The notes beneath the pieces were generated by a model, which worked only from the letters and a program-made list of their open reading frames with translations, was not told the DNA's origin and ran no database searches. Source: Alphaproteobacteria bacterium (lineage in GTDB: Bacteria > Pseudomonadota > Alphaproteobacteria > Sphingomonadales > Rhodothalassiaceae). From it: a DNA stretch of 16,344 bases. The translations under genes were made by a program, and so were the position numbers. Where the stretch lies: assembly GCA_003695555.1 (NCBI GenBank), contig RFIU01000149.1, positions 1 through 16,344 on the forward strand. The letters are read 5' to 3'. Positions within the stretch are counted from its first letter, which is position 1. Every line of letters starts with the position of its first letter. Below, piece by piece: positions 16,216-16,344 of the stretch.

Positions 16216-16344
16216 GTGTCAGAAGGAAAGCATGGCTCCAGTACGAAGACCCCCGCTCAACGGCAGGATGTCCGTCGTCATGCGCCGGCGACCCGGCGCA
16301 ATCGCGGGCCGATTTTGGATGTCCTGCGTCGCGTTCTTCCACCC
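16216..16344 (+). CDS. DUF938 family SAM-dependent methyltransferase, N-terminal fragment
   Basis: Forty-three codons are visible before the right edge, with no stop. The start is GTG with AAGGGG five bases upstream; no in-frame ATG precedes the conserved part. After a polar N-terminus of about 18 residues comes RRHAPATRRNRGPILDVL and then RRVLPP. This matches the conserved opening of DUF938 proteins (pattern R..APAT.RN..PIL.VL...LP), predicted class I SAM-dependent methyltransferases whose SAM-binding glycine motif comes just after this point, outside the window. The substrate is unknown for the family as far as I know. The gene diverges from the subtilase gene across the AT-rich region. Confidence is limited by the short length seen. 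Confidence 0.75.
   Translation, partial: MSEGKHGSSTKTPAQRQDVRRHAPATRRNRGPILDVLRRVLPP

Overview
The window is high-GC, densely packed DNA that looks like a chromosomal segment of an alphaproteobacterium. The pointers are an LdtR-type MarR regulator (a family typical of Alphaproteobacteria), a FecI/FecR/TonB-receptor signalling set whose receptor carries an N-terminal STN domain, and the general gene style. The taxonomic assignment is inference. I see no rRNA, tRNA, CRISPR array, insertion sequence, phage gene or obvious foreign island.

Left part (1-2643, minus strand): a 2-oxo acid dehydrogenase operon in the order E1 alpha, E1 beta, E2. The two E1 genes overlap by 8 bases, and E2 runs off the left edge. 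Next (3076-4339) come a small plus-strand protein resembling a stand-alone anti-sigma domain, and a minus-strand pair of a four-helix membrane protein and folK (folate synthesis), again with an 8-base overlap. Diverging from that pair (4506-6565, plus) are 3-hydroxyisobutyryl-CoA hydrolase and 3-hydroxyisobutyrate dehydrogenase, two consecutive steps of valine breakdown. Their closeness suggests that the E1/E2 complex may be the branched-chain 2-oxo acid dehydrogenase, although its E1 subunits look like Bacillus-type PdhA/PdhB.

Middle (6719-8189): an LdtR-like regulator, followed by a convergent alpha/beta hydrolase, with a likely terminator between them.

Right-centre (8370-13161, minus): a complete cell-surface signalling module of ECF sigma factor (FecI type), FecR-like anti-sigma/signal transducer and STN-containing TonB-dependent receptor. 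The sigma and fecR genes overlap by ATGA; a 215-base leader with hairpins separates fecR from the receptor. No ligand synthesis or uptake genes lie beside it, so the substrate is unknown.

Right (13267-16344): a DUF2235 (Tle1-like) alpha/beta hydrolase, then a secreted proteinase K-like subtilase with an I9 propeptide. Diverging from the subtilase, across an AT-rich region, is the start of a DUF938 methyltransferase gene that begins with GTG and runs off the right edge.
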